Origin: Streptomyces canus
GTDB lineage: Bacteria; Actinomycetota; Actinomycetes; Streptomycetales; Streptomycetaceae
DNA length: 64,000 bases
Assembly: GCF_030815415.1 (NCBI RefSeq)
Contig: NZ_JAUSWW010000001.1
Location: 4,278,001 to 4,342,000, forward strand
Reading direction: 5' to 3'
In this document: positions 24,852 to 34,139 of the stretch, in pieces
Numbering within the stretch: the stretch's first letter is position 1
How the letters are laid out: each line of letters starts with the position of its first letter
Position numbers and translations under genes: made by a program
The notes under the pieces: generated by a model
Database searches by the model: none
The model's input: only the letters and a program-made list of their open reading frames with translations
Told to the model about the DNA's origin: nothing

Positions 24852-25196
24852 TCAACACTCGACCGAGCAACTCGGACAGTCTGCCATATGGGGCAGGGAG
24901 TCCGCCAATCGAGCCGGAGACAATACCCCGGGAGTGACGCAGGTCAAACAAGGGACCAGCGAACGGCTGGGACCTTGGGGCGGAGCACACCCTTCCGTGA
25001 CGTACCTCACCATCCCGCGAACGGCTCCTCCGTCCCACATGGTCAGCGCGGCGAGGTGCTCGGCGCCATCGAGGCTCAGACAGGCGCTCGGCCTGGCGTG
25101 GCCCTGGGTGGGTCCGCGCCACTCAACGGCGTACGGCGTCCCGTCCAGCTCGCCGCGCAGCCGAACGTGCCACGGGTGCAGTTCTTCCAGCTCCAC
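24852..25196 (-). CDS. Hypothetical protein, overlaps the S10 promoter
   Basis: This is a GTG start 13 bp after the stop of the neighbouring hypothetical gene, with GAGGGG about nine bases before it. The first 65 codons look coding: third positions are mostly G/C and the product begins MELEELHPWHVRLRGELDGT, then PYAVEWRGPTQGHARPSACL. The C-terminal 45 codons or so lose that bias and run through the predicted S10 promoter, so the true end may differ or the tail may be non-conserved. No family recognised; it probably forms a pair with the upstream gene. Confidence 0.45.
   Translation of the reverse strand: MELEELHPWHVRLRGELDGTPYAVEWRGPTQGHARPSACLSLDGAEHLAALTMWDGGAVRGMVRYVTEGCAPPQGPSRSLVPCLTCVTPGVLSPARLADSLPHMADCPSCSVEC
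24920..24947 (-). promoter_or_regulatory. Promoter of the S10 operon
   Basis: The minus strand has TTGACC (24942-24947), a 16-bp spacer and TATTGT (24920-24925), close to the consensus of the main sigma factor. Start would be near 24913, giving a leader of about 380 nt before rpsJ. Confidence 0.65.
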
Positions 25197-25209
25197 TCGC
25201 CCGCGCCCC

Positions 25210-25965
25210 TCAGTCCCGCAACCGGGCCAGGGCGAAGTCGATGAGCTCTTCGATCCCGATCTCCCGCGGTGTGCCGTCCTGGGTGTCCCACTCCTCGACG
25301 AGCCACCCCCCGTCCCACATGACGCGCCACACATGGCCGTGCCGGTTCTCGAACTCGACGATGCTCCCCGGCCCGCCCTCCATCCAGCGGAGCTCCTCCA
25401 CCAGTCGCCGCGGCTCGGTGAAGCCGCGCCCGCGGTTGGTGCTGCGGCCGCGGGTACGGGTGTTGATGTACCGCATCTTCAGGAAGGGCAACGGCTCGCG
25501 GGCGAGGTGGTTCGGGCGGAGCATGCGGTAGCGGGTGACGGCCTCGTCGAGGGTCTCGGTGCCGGAGAACTCGCAGGCGTACGCCGGGAAGGCCAGCCGG
25601 ACGTGCTCGGTCAGCTCGGGTCTGTCGACGCGGTAGAAGCGGTGGACCTCGGGCGCGATGCCGACGACCGTGTCGAAGGGGTGACGCCCGGTGGGCGGGG
25701 CGAAGCCGCCGCGTGTGCCCAGGTAAGGGTTGCTGGCGAAGATCTCCTCCTCGTGCTCGCGGGCGAAGGAGAGGGTAGCCACGGCGAGGTCCTGGTCGTA
25801 GGAGTCCCGTCCACTCAGCTGCAGCAGCCGCTTCCCGTCGGCGGAGAGTGCCCCGGCGAAGTCGATACGGGGCATCGGCGACCAGGACCAGGCATCGGGC
25901 AGACCGGGAAGCGGGGCCGCGCCGCGGAATCCGGTGACCACGTCTCGTACGTCAGGCATCCGCAT
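25210..25965 (-). CDS. Hypothetical protein
   Basis: This 251-aa soluble protein has no signal peptide or membrane helix. It is rich in aromatic residues, with stretches such as EVHRFYRVDRPELTEHVRLA, LPFLKMRYINTRTRGRS and HVWRVMWDGGWLVEEWD. I do not recognise a catalytic motif. GC-rich third positions support coding. It lies upstream of the small gene at 24852-25196, probably in one transcript, and downstream of an Imm11-like remnant. An immunity-like role would fit the surroundings, but this is only context. Confidence 0.75.
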   Translation of the reverse strand: MRMPDVRDVVTGFRGAAPLPGLPDAWSWSPMPRIDFAGALSADGKRLLQLSGRDSYDQDLAVATLSFAREHEEEIFASNPYLGTRGGFAPPTGRHPFDTVVGIAPEVHRFYRVDRPELTEHVRLAFPAYACEFSGTETLDEAVTRYRMLRPNHLAREPLPFLKMRYINTRTRGRSTNRGRGFTEPRRLVEELRWMEGGPGSIVEFENRHGHVWRVMWDGGWLVEEWDTQDGTPREIGIEELIDFALARLRD

Positions 25966-26006
25966 CAGACTCCGCTACCCCACTGCTCGCCCGCCCGATC
26001 GTCACG

Positions 26007-26289
26007 TCAGAAGCCCCCGGGAGCCGCATGCGGCGTGATCGTGCGGTCCTCGGACCAGATCGGGAGTGCCTCGGGGCGAAAGACCGTGATCTTCATCTGT
26101 CCCGTTTCCCTTCTTCGGCTTGGACGACCTGTGAGGATCCACGCAGTCGGCGACCTTCTCCACGAGGTAGAGGCGGTAGTCCGGCTCCCCCTCCGGGGCG
26201 GTGTCTCCGGGGAAGACGGGGAGGTATCTCCCAGCCTCCGACAGGTCGCCGGCCAGCAGATCGGCGACGCGTCGGCTGAAGATCGGGGG
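26007..26289 (-). pseudogene. Remnant of an Imm11/DUF1629-type immunity gene
   Basis: The minus strand encodes a fragment after an in-frame TGA at 26290-26292: IFSRRVADLLAGDLSEAGRY, then PDYRLYLVEKVADCVDPHRS. This resembles the middle of Imm11 (DUF1629) immunity proteins. A +1 shift near 26100 moves the family-like continuation (MKITVFRPEALPIWSEDRTI, ATG at 26096) into another frame, ending TGA at 26007-26009. No start is present. I read it as a decayed gene; the family call is from remembered sequence patterns and needs a profile search. The rest of the 25966-26363 gap shows no other feature. Confidence 0.5.
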
Positions 26290-26363
26290 TCATGCTTGGC
26301 AGCAGCCGGAGCGTCGTCGTAGCCGCCCCGTGCGGGCCGGGGTGCGCCGGCTCATCCCTGCTC

Positions 26364-26927
26364 TCAGTCGTTCACCGATCGGAAGCACCTCGAATACAGG
26401 TTCACCTCTATGAGTGGCTCGTTGCCGTCCAGTCCCTTGAGCCAGGTAATTTCAGCCTGACTGAGCGTCTTTTCATGGACAGCCAGGATTCGCATGTTCT
26501 TGTTCCTGCTGCCATCGTCGCCGACCTTCTCGATCTTCCAGCCCTGGTTGGGGAGTTCCTGGCGCAGATTGGCCATGCCCTTCTCCATGACGTCGTTCCC
26601 CACCCCGTATGCCGACCAGGGGTGACGGATCCTGTGCAACTTCCCCGAGTCGCCGTCATCGGAGTCACAGGGCTGCACATTCGGGCCCGGTTCCGTGACT
26701 TTACTCTTGATGCTCATGACATCGAAGATCCGGCTGGACAGCTCCGAGATTTCGGTCTTGACCGTCTCGGTGGACCGGGACTTCGGCTCGTAGCCCAACG
26801 AGTTCTCACTCCCCTGAGTAGATGAACAGCCTGTTGCCAGCACGAGAGCCGACACGGCGAGCAGCGATCCCACGCCGCTGGAAAATCTCTGGCGGGGCTG
26901 GGGACTCTCAGTCCTCCAGAACGACAT
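26364..26927 (-). CDS. Small lipoprotein downstream of the alpha/beta hydrolase
   Basis: This 187-aa protein has a signal peptide with lipobox LATGC followed by SSTQGSEN, so it should be anchored outside. The mature part is charged, with two further cysteines (VQPCDSDDG and YSRCFRSVND) that could pair. It starts inside the last 20 bases of the upstream hydrolase gene with GGAG just before the ATG, so it is translationally coupled to it. I do not recognise the family. Coupling to a hydrolase suggests a partner or immunity role. Confidence 0.8.
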   Translation of the reverse strand: MSFWRTESPQPRQRFSSGVGSLLAVSALVLATGCSSTQGSENSLGYEPKSRSTETVKTEISELSSRIFDVMSIKSKVTEPGPNVQPCDSDDGDSGKLHRIRHPWSAYGVGNDVMEKGMANLRQELPNQGWKIEKVGDDGSRNKNMRILAVHEKTLSQAEITWLKGLDGNEPLIEVNLYSRCFRSVND

Positions 26928-28335
26928 CTCCGTACCTTCCTGTGATCACCCGGGCCTGGTTCTCGAGACTGAGCGACGCCTCGTGGCCGTCCGTATCCCA
27001 GAATCCGCTGTGCCCGTCCGAGTCGCTCTTCATCACGTTCCCGCCGAACGAATCGTCGGTGGGAATGGTCAGGTTGTCTCCGAGTCCCATAAGGCGACCG
27101 CCCTGGCGGACGACCTGGTCGTCCCCGGGACCGCCCATCGCCCAGACATGATCCGCGCCGACACCCAGGTCGGCCGCGTGATCCGCCTGGACGCCGGGGC
27201 TGCCCGCGAACATGTAGTCGTCGACGGCCTCGGAGTCGTTCCAACTTCCGGACTGCGCGGAGACGCCGACCACCGTGCTTCCGTAGCTATGCCCGAGGAC
27301 CGTGGTGTGGGCGGTGTTTCCGGAGAGCTCCTCATGGGCTGCCCTGTTTCCCTGGAGGAAGTCGTACAGACGCGGACCGCCCTCCTCCGCGAACTTCCCG
27401 CTACTCGCTTCCGGGACGATGCTGTCCGGGGCGTTGTAGTCGAGCCAGGTGATCGTGGACACGTTCTGGCCCGGCGCGAGCTTGGAACTCTCCGCCCACA
27501 GCGTCTCCCCGCGACCGATGTCCCCGTGATCCTCACCCTCCCCGATCTTGTCGAGGCCGGAGAAGGTACCGGGCACGTACACGGCGACGTGGTCTGCCTG
27601 ATCCGGATTTCCGTTGGCGATGACGACCTTGCCGTCGCCCAGCCCCACGGGGTCGAAGCCGAGCAGGTATGCCTCGGGCAGGCCCCCTTCACCGGTTCGG
27701 TCGAAGCGGTCCTGTATGTACTTCATGCCCGTGAGGGTGGTGTTCAACTGTGCGTAGCGATCCCCGTACTGCCTGTCCCAGTCCATCCATTCATCGGTAT
27801 GCACCTTGGATGCAAAGCCGCCGGAACTGATCCAGGTCCACTCGTTGGCGGGAGGCTTCGGGATCGAGTCCAACTCCGTCTGCGTCCTGCCCCGAGTCTC
27901 ATCGAAGACGATGCGGTTCGCCTCGTCCCGGACCGTGGCGGGCAGCCCGTTCAGCGCGCCCACGGCGTCCGGCCGCATGGAGACCCACGCGGCCTGTTCC
28001 TCGGAGCTGAGCCCCGCCCACCACGCCGCGTTGCCTTCCGGGCTGCCGTCCTTGGGCGGCTGTGGCAGTGAGTCGAGGTACTTCTTGCCGGCCTCGGTCA
28101 CGCCCTTCGTGTCCGAGGCCGCGTCGGCCCAGTCCTTGTCGGAGACGGTGAGATCGTCGTCCGCCTTCAGGGCCCGCAGTTTGGGAGCCCACTTCTCGTC
28201 GGTCTCCGTCGCCTCCTTGAGGGCGGCGGCGATCTGGTCGGCGTAGTCCTGGGCGAGGCGGTGGTTGGGGTTCGGATCGAAGTTCGCGGCCTGTCGGCCG
28301 ATCGCGGTGGCCGTGGAGTCCGTCAGAGGACCCAC
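26908..28335 (-). CDS. DUF1023-type alpha/beta hydrolase, N-terminally truncated
   Basis: The product has a C-terminal alpha/beta-hydrolase domain of the DUF1023 type. The nucleophile elbow is VLGHSYGSTVVG and later blocks are AGSPGVQADHAADLGV and WAMGGPGDDQV. The N-terminal part has the family's helical region (ALRALKADDDLTV, EEQAAWVSMRPDAVGALNGL). The homologous sequence begins abruptly at about 28,365 (ENGKTPEGG). The open frame upstream of that is antisense to an ATPase remnant. Family members normally carry some 100 or more extra N-terminal residues, so the 5' end and promoter have been lost. I give the GTG at 28335 as a possible start, but expression is doubtful. Confidence 0.65.
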   Translation of the reverse strand: MGPLTDSTATAIGRQAANFDPNPNHRLAQDYADQIAAALKEATETDEKWAPKLRALKADDDLTVSDKDWADAASDTKGVTEAGKKYLDSLPQPPKDGSPEGNAAWWAGLSSEEQAAWVSMRPDAVGALNGLPATVRDEANRIVFDETRGRTQTELDSIPKPPANEWTWISSGGFASKVHTDEWMDWDRQYGDRYAQLNTTLTGMKYIQDRFDRTGEGGLPEAYLLGFDPVGLGDGKVVIANGNPDQADHVAVYVPGTFSGLDKIGEGEDHGDIGRGETLWAESSKLAPGQNVSTITWLDYNAPDSIVPEASSGKFAEEGGPRLYDFLQGNRAAHEELSGNTAHTTVLGHSYGSTVVGVSAQSGSWNDSEAVDDYMFAGSPGVQADHAADLGVGADHVWAMGGPGDDQVVRQGGRLMGLGDNLTIPTDDSFGGNVMKSDSDGHSGFWDTDGHEASLSLENQARVITGRYGDVVLED

Positions 28336-28365
28336 CGTGCCGCCCTCGGGGGTCTTGCCGTTCTC

Positions 28366-28752
28366 GCCCTGCTCCCCACCGCCGAGCAACTCCTCGCCTG
28401 GGGACTGCCGTTGGCCCCGGCGGAGCACATCGTGGCCGAACTCGCCGCAAACGCCGCCACCCACGGCCGCGTTCCCGGCCGCGGCTTCCGTCTCACGCTG
28501 TACGTCGTCGGCGGCACCCTCCGCATCGAGGTGACCGACACGCGCGGTAACCAACTCCCCCAACTCCCCGCCGCTGCCGATGAGTCCGGCGAGTCCGGCA
28601 GGGGTCTCCGCATCGTCGACGCCCTCGCCGACCGCTGGGGAGTGGCCCACGGCCCCACCCCACGCAAGACCGTCTGGGCCGAAATCGAGACCCACCCCAC
28701 CGGAACGCGGCCCGTCACGTCCCGGTGCCCCACCGCCCGGCTCCACGCGTGA
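28366..28752 (+). pseudogene. 5'-truncated RsbW-like histidine-kinase-type ATPase
   Basis: The plus strand encodes most of an anti-sigma-type HATPase: N box HIVAELAANAATHGRV, G1-like EVTDTRGNQ and G2-like GRGLRIVDALADRWG. Homologous sequence begins near LLPTAEQLLAWGLP at about 28,370; the frame upstream of it is antisense to the DUF1023 hydrolase and unrelated. The ATP-binding core is nearly complete, but the natural start and promoter are missing. The open frame formally begins at 28261, so weak expression cannot be excluded. Confidence 0.6.
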
Positions 28753-28983
28753 TCAAAGCTTTTCCATGACTTCGGGGCGAATTACCAACCCCACCCGACC
28801 CCGCCGATCCACCACAGCAACCCTGGTCACCCGGAAGGGTGATGATCCCCAACTCGGCTGGATTTCCGCCCGGTTCGCTGTCATATGCTCGCCGCAACCA
28901 CAACCGCAGACATGCGACGGCCCCCGCCGGGACGGCAATCCCAGTGCGAGGGCCTGACCGCCGAGGAAGAGGAAACCTTCCCG

Positions 28984-29898
28984 ATGGATACCCAGAACCT
29001 TAGCGCGCCCTCCTGCGCCCAGCCGCTGAATCCCCGCGGCATCACCCACATCAACACCCCCCACACCACCCGCTTCACGATCACGGGCAACCACCTCGCC
29101 CAGCACCGGCAGCTCTCCCTCACCGCGATCGGCCTCCCCCTCCACATCCAGTCGCTCCCCGAGCAGGCCCGCGTCGACATCAAGAGCCTCGCCGACCGCT
29201 TCCCCGAGGGCGAGACCCGTATCGCCGCCGCTCTGCGCGAGCTGAAGGCCCACGGCTATCTGGCCCAGGTCCGCAAACGCCTCCCCAGCGGCCGCATCGT
29301 CACGCACACGGTGTCGTACAACCAGCCGCCCACCGAGGCTCCGCGCCCCGAAGCCATCCCGGACCTCACCCCGAATACGCCTCGGCCTCCCCCACGACCC
29401 AGCATCCCCGAGCCCCAGTCCCAGCCGGAGCCGGAACCGGCAGCCCAGCCCTCGCGGCCCAAACCACCGCTCCCCGAGCCCGAGACCCCCGACCTCGACC
29501 GCCACCGCACGGCCACCACCCTTCTCAGCACGCTCCAGCACCGCGACCCCCGTCTGCTCCTCTCCGAGCGCGCCGTCCGCCACCTCGCCCCGGCCGTCGC
29601 CGCCTGGCTCGAACGCGGGGCCCGCCCCGAGGCCGTACGTCACGCCCTGAGCGCCGACCTCCCAGAGCCTCTCCGCAACCCGGCAGCTCTGCTCGCTCAC
29701 CGGCTCACCGAGTTCATCCCGGCTCCGGCACCGCCCATGCCACCGCCCTGCACCGCTCCCACCGCGCCCGCCGCTCCACTCTCGATGATCAACTGCGATG
29801 GCTGCGACCGGGGTTTCTGGTCACCGGTGCCGGGCGCCTACTGCCGCGACTGCCGTGCGGCAGGCCACGTGAAGACCGAAGGCACACCTCATGGATGA
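28984..29898 (+). CDS. Helix-turn-helix protein with Pro-rich linker and C-terminal zinc-ribbon-like end
   Basis: This 304-aa protein starts MDTQNLSAPSC at the ATG at 28984, with GAGGAAGAGGAAACC before it. Residues of about 25-120 form a winged-helix-like DNA-binding region (HLAQHRQLSLTAIGLPLHIQ, DRFPEGETRIAAALRELKAH). A Pro-rich linker and a second helical block (LLSERAVRHLAPAVAAWLER) follow, then a C-terminal NCDGC...CRDC motif that could bind zinc. It resembles a Streptomyces family of unknown function often found near HATPase genes. The next gene overlaps it by 8 bp. Confidence 0.8.
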   Translation: MDTQNLSAPSCAQPLNPRGITHINTPHTTRFTITGNHLAQHRQLSLTAIGLPLHIQSLPEQARVDIKSLADRFPEGETRIAAALRELKAHGYLAQVRKRLPSGRIVTHTVSYNQPPTEAPRPEAIPDLTPNTPRPPPRPSIPEPQSQPEPEPAAQPSRPKPPLPEPETPDLDRHRTATTLLSTLQHRDPRLLLSERAVRHLAPAVAAWLERGARPEAVRHALSADLPEPLRNPAALLAHRLTEFIPAPAPPMPPPCTAPTAPAAPLSMINCDGCDRGFWSPVPGAYCRDCRAAGHVKTEGTPHG

Positions 29899-30217
29899 CC
29901 GCACGGCCGTACGCACACAGGAGTGCGCGAAGGTGTACACCGAGCTCCTCTGCACCGCCGCCAAGCTCGACACGCTGCGACACCTGGAGGGCGGGTACGC
30001 CGACGCCCACGTGACCGCGGCCATGCACGCGGTCCGGTTCGCCGCCACCATCCTGTGGCCGACCGTCCCGCACACCCCGCCGCCCGGCTACCGCCACGAC
30101 AGCGAGCGCCTGCTCGACCTCATTGCGAACTGGCGCGAGGCAGCACTCGAAGTCGGCGAGTTCGCCCCACCACGTCCCACCCTGCGACTCGTCAACGACA
30201 CGGCACCGCCCCCTTGA
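29891..30217 (+). CDS. Hypothetical small helical protein
   Basis: This 108-aa protein overlaps the HTH gene by 8 bp, so the two are co-translated. It is mostly helical (CAKVYTELLCTAAKLDTLRH, TAAMHAVRFAATILWPTV) with a Pro-rich tail. No family recognised. It may be a partner of the HTH protein. Confidence 0.7.
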   Translation: MDDRTAVRTQECAKVYTELLCTAAKLDTLRHLEGGYADAHVTAAMHAVRFAATILWPTVPHTPPPGYRHDSERLLDLIANWREAALEVGEFAPPRPTLRLVNDTAPPP

Positions 30218-30281
30218 CCTGCCCAAACCCTCGCCCACGCGCCTCACGGCGTTGGTCCGGCCTTCACGGAACCCCCCTCGG

Positions 30282-30917
30282 TCACGCGCCCCCGACGAGC
30301 AGCGTCTCCAGCGCCTCGTCGTACGCCCGGAACCCGGCCTTCAGGTACGTCGGCGTGTGCGACCGCGGGTCGAGGATTCCCGGCAGTTGCGCGACCCGCC
30401 ACATCCGGAAGACCTGCGCCGGGGCGGTGCCGCCCGTCGGGTCCGCGAGGTCGCACGCGATCGCGAGAACGTCGACGATCCGTACCGCGCCCTGCGCGGC
30501 CTCCGTCTCCGCTTCCGTCTCCGCTTCCGCCTGGACGGCGACGCCGATCAGGGCCCCCAGGAACTCGGTCAGCTGGAGATCCGCCGCCATACGGCACATC
30601 CGCCGGACGGCGGGCGGCTGGTCAAGCCGGTCCAGGAACTCCGGGGTGGCCGCGAGGTACCCGGAGTACAGCGCCAGATGCGCCGCGTCCACCTCGTACT
30701 CCCCGAACCAGCCCATCTCGTCGGCGATCCCCATGGCCGCGTCATCGAACCGGCAGACCGACCGGATCCCGTCCATGAGCTGCTCGAAGTCGTCTCGCCG
30801 CCGTGCCAGGAACTCCCCCACCGAGACCTCGGCGAGCTCCCCTGTGCCGGTGGCGTTCACGGCCCCGGCCATCACGACTCCGCCGAGCGGCCCGAAGATC
30901 CATCGCGCACGCCTCAT
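30282..30917 (-). CDS. Hypothetical protein
   Basis: This 211-aa protein has a hydrophobic N-terminus (FGPLGGVVMAGAVNATG) that could be a signal or anchor. A helical domain (VGEFLARRRDDFEQLMDGIR, AADLQLTEFLGALIGVAVQA) is interrupted by an Ala/Glu/Thr repeat (EAETEAETEA) encoded by near-repeated triplets. No family recognised. It converges on the small plus-strand gene at 30217. Confidence 0.65.
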   Translation of the reverse strand: MRRARWIFGPLGGVVMAGAVNATGTGELAEVSVGEFLARRRDDFEQLMDGIRSVCRFDDAAMGIADEMGWFGEYEVDAAHLALYSGYLAATPEFLDRLDQPPAVRRMCRMAADLQLTEFLGALIGVAVQAEAETEAETEAAQGAVRIVDVLAIACDLADPTGGTAPAQVFRMWRVAQLPGILDPRSHTPTYLKAGFRAYDEALETLLVGGA

Positions 30918-30940
30918 GCGGCCACCCTAGACAGGCGGGC

Positions 30941-31156
30941 TCACGGCTCCCCCACCCCCGAGGCTCCCTCCACGACCTGCCCCACGACGTCCAGGATCCC
31001 CCGGCCGAACGCCGTCGGAGCGATGAGCACCCCGAACACCAGCACAAGGGCCACGGTCAGTCTCTCGTCGGCCCGGCTCCGGGCCTCGGTGCGTCGGCGC
31101 AGACGCAGGACGATGACGACGGCCAGCAGAACCGCCACGTTGATCGTCAGGATCAT
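30941..31156 (-). CDS. Small membrane protein
   Basis: This 71-aa protein begins MILTINVAVLLAVVIVLRLR, then a basic turn and a second hydrophobic segment (TVALVLVFGVLIAPTAFGRG). It therefore has two membrane helices. I chose the ATG at 31156 because the longer frame to 31270 is Arg-rich and non-hydrophobic. Function unknown. Confidence 0.6.
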   Translation of the reverse strand: MILTINVAVLLAVVIVLRLRRRTEARSRADERLTVALVLVFGVLIAPTAFGRGILDVVGQVVEGASGVGEP

Positions 31157-31311
31157 CGAGCGAGTCCTTCCCTCTCCCCTCCGGGCAGCCCGGCCCGGAT
31201 CCACAGCCATGAGCGACTTGTACGGTACGCACCCCGCCTCGGGTCCGACTCGACCGGCGGCCACCGACAACTCCCCTGCTCCCGGGCGCCGTTCCGCCTA
31301 ACCTCGGCCGC

Positions 31312-32283
31312 ATGACCCGCACCACCCCGCCCCGCTCCCTCGACGTGACGGCCGCCTTCCCCGAGCTGACCCCGCTGGCCCGTACGACCGTCCGCCTGCA
31401 CCCCCGCGCCGGCGCCCCCGCCACCACCGACAGCTCCATCGGCGGCCCCCTGCTCTGGCCGGCGGACGAGCCCTGGCCCACCTGCCCCGAACACGACGGC
31501 CCCGCCCACCTCGGCCACGCCCCCGACGACCTCCGTCTGCGCCGCCGCATCCTCGCCGAGGCCCACAGCCGGCCGCGTGCCGAGGGCGCCGACTTCCTCA
31601 CCCCTCAGGAGCGGACCGTCGTCGACCGCACCACGACCCCGCGCCGGATACCGCAGGACGGCCCCGTCCCCCTGATCCCCGTCATGCAGCTCTACGCCCA
31701 CGACGTCCCCGGACTCCCCCGCCCGCCCGGCACCGACGTCCTGCAACTCCTGTGGTGCCCCTTCGACCACGAGGGCTGGATGCCCCGCCCGGAACTGCGC
31801 CGACGGACGGCCGCCGATGTCGTCGACGCCCTGGACGAAGGGGCGGCCCCGCGCCCATCGGTGATCGGCAAGGACCGCCACCTCCCCGAGCCCTGCGTCC
31901 TGCACCCGGAACCCGTCACCGAATACCCGGCCCCGCACGAGCTGCCCGAGGAGCTGGCGGACCGGGTCGAGGAGTGGGCGGAGGAGCACGGCGCGGTCTA
32001 CCAGTACGACCTCGCCGTCGCCCCGGGCTGCAAGGTCGGCGGTCACGCCCCGTGGAGCTATACGGACCCCTTCCCGATGGCCTGCGAGGAGTGCGGCTCG
32101 GCGGTGCGGCCCCTGCTCACCATCGACGGCTGGGAGTGCGGCGGCGGCAGCCGCAGCTGGTTCCCGCTCGACGACACCGGCTCGACCCGCCCCACCCAGC
32201 TGAGCATCGGCCGGGACCACGCCCTCCAGCTCTACGTCTGCGAGATGTCGTACGACCATCCCCCGCTGCGCAACATCCAGTGA
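31312..32283 (+). CDS. DUF1963/YwqG-like protein
   Basis: This 323-aa cytosolic protein has features of the DUF1963 (YwqG) family: GGPLLWPADEPWPTC near residue 43, PLIPVMQLYAHDVPG and LQLLWCPFDHEG in the middle, and CKVGGHAPWS near the C-terminus. C-terminal cysteines (ACEECGSA) could bind metal. The function of the family is unknown. The 38 bases after the preceding gap hold a normal start region. Confidence 0.75.
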   Translation: MTRTTPPRSLDVTAAFPELTPLARTTVRLHPRAGAPATTDSSIGGPLLWPADEPWPTCPEHDGPAHLGHAPDDLRLRRRILAEAHSRPRAEGADFLTPQERTVVDRTTTPRRIPQDGPVPLIPVMQLYAHDVPGLPRPPGTDVLQLLWCPFDHEGWMPRPELRRRTAADVVDALDEGAAPRPSVIGKDRHLPEPCVLHPEPVTEYPAPHELPEELADRVEEWAEEHGAVYQYDLAVAPGCKVGGHAPWSYTDPFPMACEECGSAVRPLLTIDGWECGGGSRSWFPLDDTGSTRPTQLSIGRDHALQLYVCEMSYDHPPLRNIQ

Positions 32284-32328
32284 TCCGGCCCTTGTCACAG
32301 GCCGCGGGGCACCTCGAAGATCACGCCC

Positions 32329-32706
32329 ATGTACAAGCGAAGACGCATCCTCGGCACCTACCTCGGCGTAGGTCTCGCCGCGGCCCTGCTCCCCGGCATC
32401 TCTGCGGTCGCCGACGGCCCGTTCTGGCAGACGATGCTGGCCGGCATCGTCTTCCTCGTCGTCAACCAGCTGATCCACACCTATCCCAGCGCCATCCGTG
32501 GCGCGCCCGCGGTCATGCTGCTGATCCTCGCCGCGATCGGCGTCGCCCAGGACACCCTCGTATGGCTGCTCGTCTCCTGGCTCAGCGGGCAGATGGACTC
32601 CGGCCTCCATGTCGACGGTTTCCTGACCGCCCTGCTCGGCGGGGTCGTCACCCGCGCCGTCACCCTCGCCGTCATGGCCCTCGGCCCGCAGCCCGAGCCC
32701 GCGTAG
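32329..32706 (+). CDS. Small membrane protein, phage-holin-4-like fold
   Basis: This 125-aa protein has four hydrophobic segments, and its end (LVSWLSGQMDSGLHVDGFLT, ALLGGVVTRAVTLAVMALG) resembles the phage holin family 4 pattern that is widespread in actinobacterial chromosomes outside prophages. It lies 45 bp after the DUF1963-like gene. No phage genes are nearby, so a lytic role is unlikely. Confidence 0.65.
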   Translation: MYKRRRILGTYLGVGLAAALLPGISAVADGPFWQTMLAGIVFLVVNQLIHTYPSAIRGAPAVMLLILAAIGVAQDTLVWLLVSWLSGQMDSGLHVDGFLTALLGGVVTRAVTLAVMALGPQPEPA

Positions 32707-32714
32707 GGAACGCG

Positions 32715-32750
32715 AAAGGGCCCGCACGACCGAAGTCGTACGGGCCCCTT
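32715..32750. terminator. Bidirectional terminator at the end of tuf
   Basis: An imperfect stem of about 15 bp (AAGGGCCCGCACGAC against GTCGTACGGGCCCCTT) with a 4-nt loop lies between the convergent small membrane gene and tuf. On the minus strand it ends the str operon; on the plus strand it ends the small gene cluster. Confidence 0.75.
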
Positions 32751-32792
32751 CAAGGAGCTCTATGAGCTACCAGGCGTTCAAGCCAACAAGAC

Positions 32793-33986
<1,194 letters not shown>

Positions 33987-34058
33987 GGGGTCCTCCTGTG
34001 GAGTGGTTCTGAACGCCTTGCTTCATCGGCGCCAGGTGATCTTTGCTGGAAAGCCTCG

Positions 34059-34114
34059 GCCCGGGGGCACTCCCCGCAAATGCGGGTGAATGCCCCTCCG
34101 GGCTCCGGAGTCAA
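34059..34114 (-). promoter_or_regulatory. fusA-tuf intergenic hairpin and possible tuf promoter
   Basis: An imperfect three-part stem (34059-34069 with 34091-34103, plus CCCGCA/TGCGGG at 34073-34086) folds most of the gap. A TTGACT (34109-34114, minus strand) about 16-17 bases before CATTCA could be a tuf promoter whose early transcript includes the hairpin. A separate tuf1 promoter in this position is known in Streptomyces; the exact boxes here are my inference. Confidence 0.45.
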
Positions 34115-34139
34115 GCCTAAAGCGTGCGAACGCGGTGCG

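Noticed and set aside
26028..26279. Plus-strand frame of 83 codons
   Set aside because: Opposite to the Imm11-like remnant; Arg/Pro-rich shadow sequence.
28753..29700. Minus-strand frame of 315 codons
   Set aside because: Antisense to the HTH gene; composed of Gly/Val/Leu/Arg without motifs.
32329..32706. A prophage lysis gene
   Set aside because: The holin-4-like fold is common in actinobacterial chromosomes, and no phage genes are nearby.
31153..32727. Minus-strand open frame of 524 codons
   Set aside because: Antisense to the DUF1963-like and small membrane genes, which have recognisable motifs; low-complexity Gly/Val/Ala composition.
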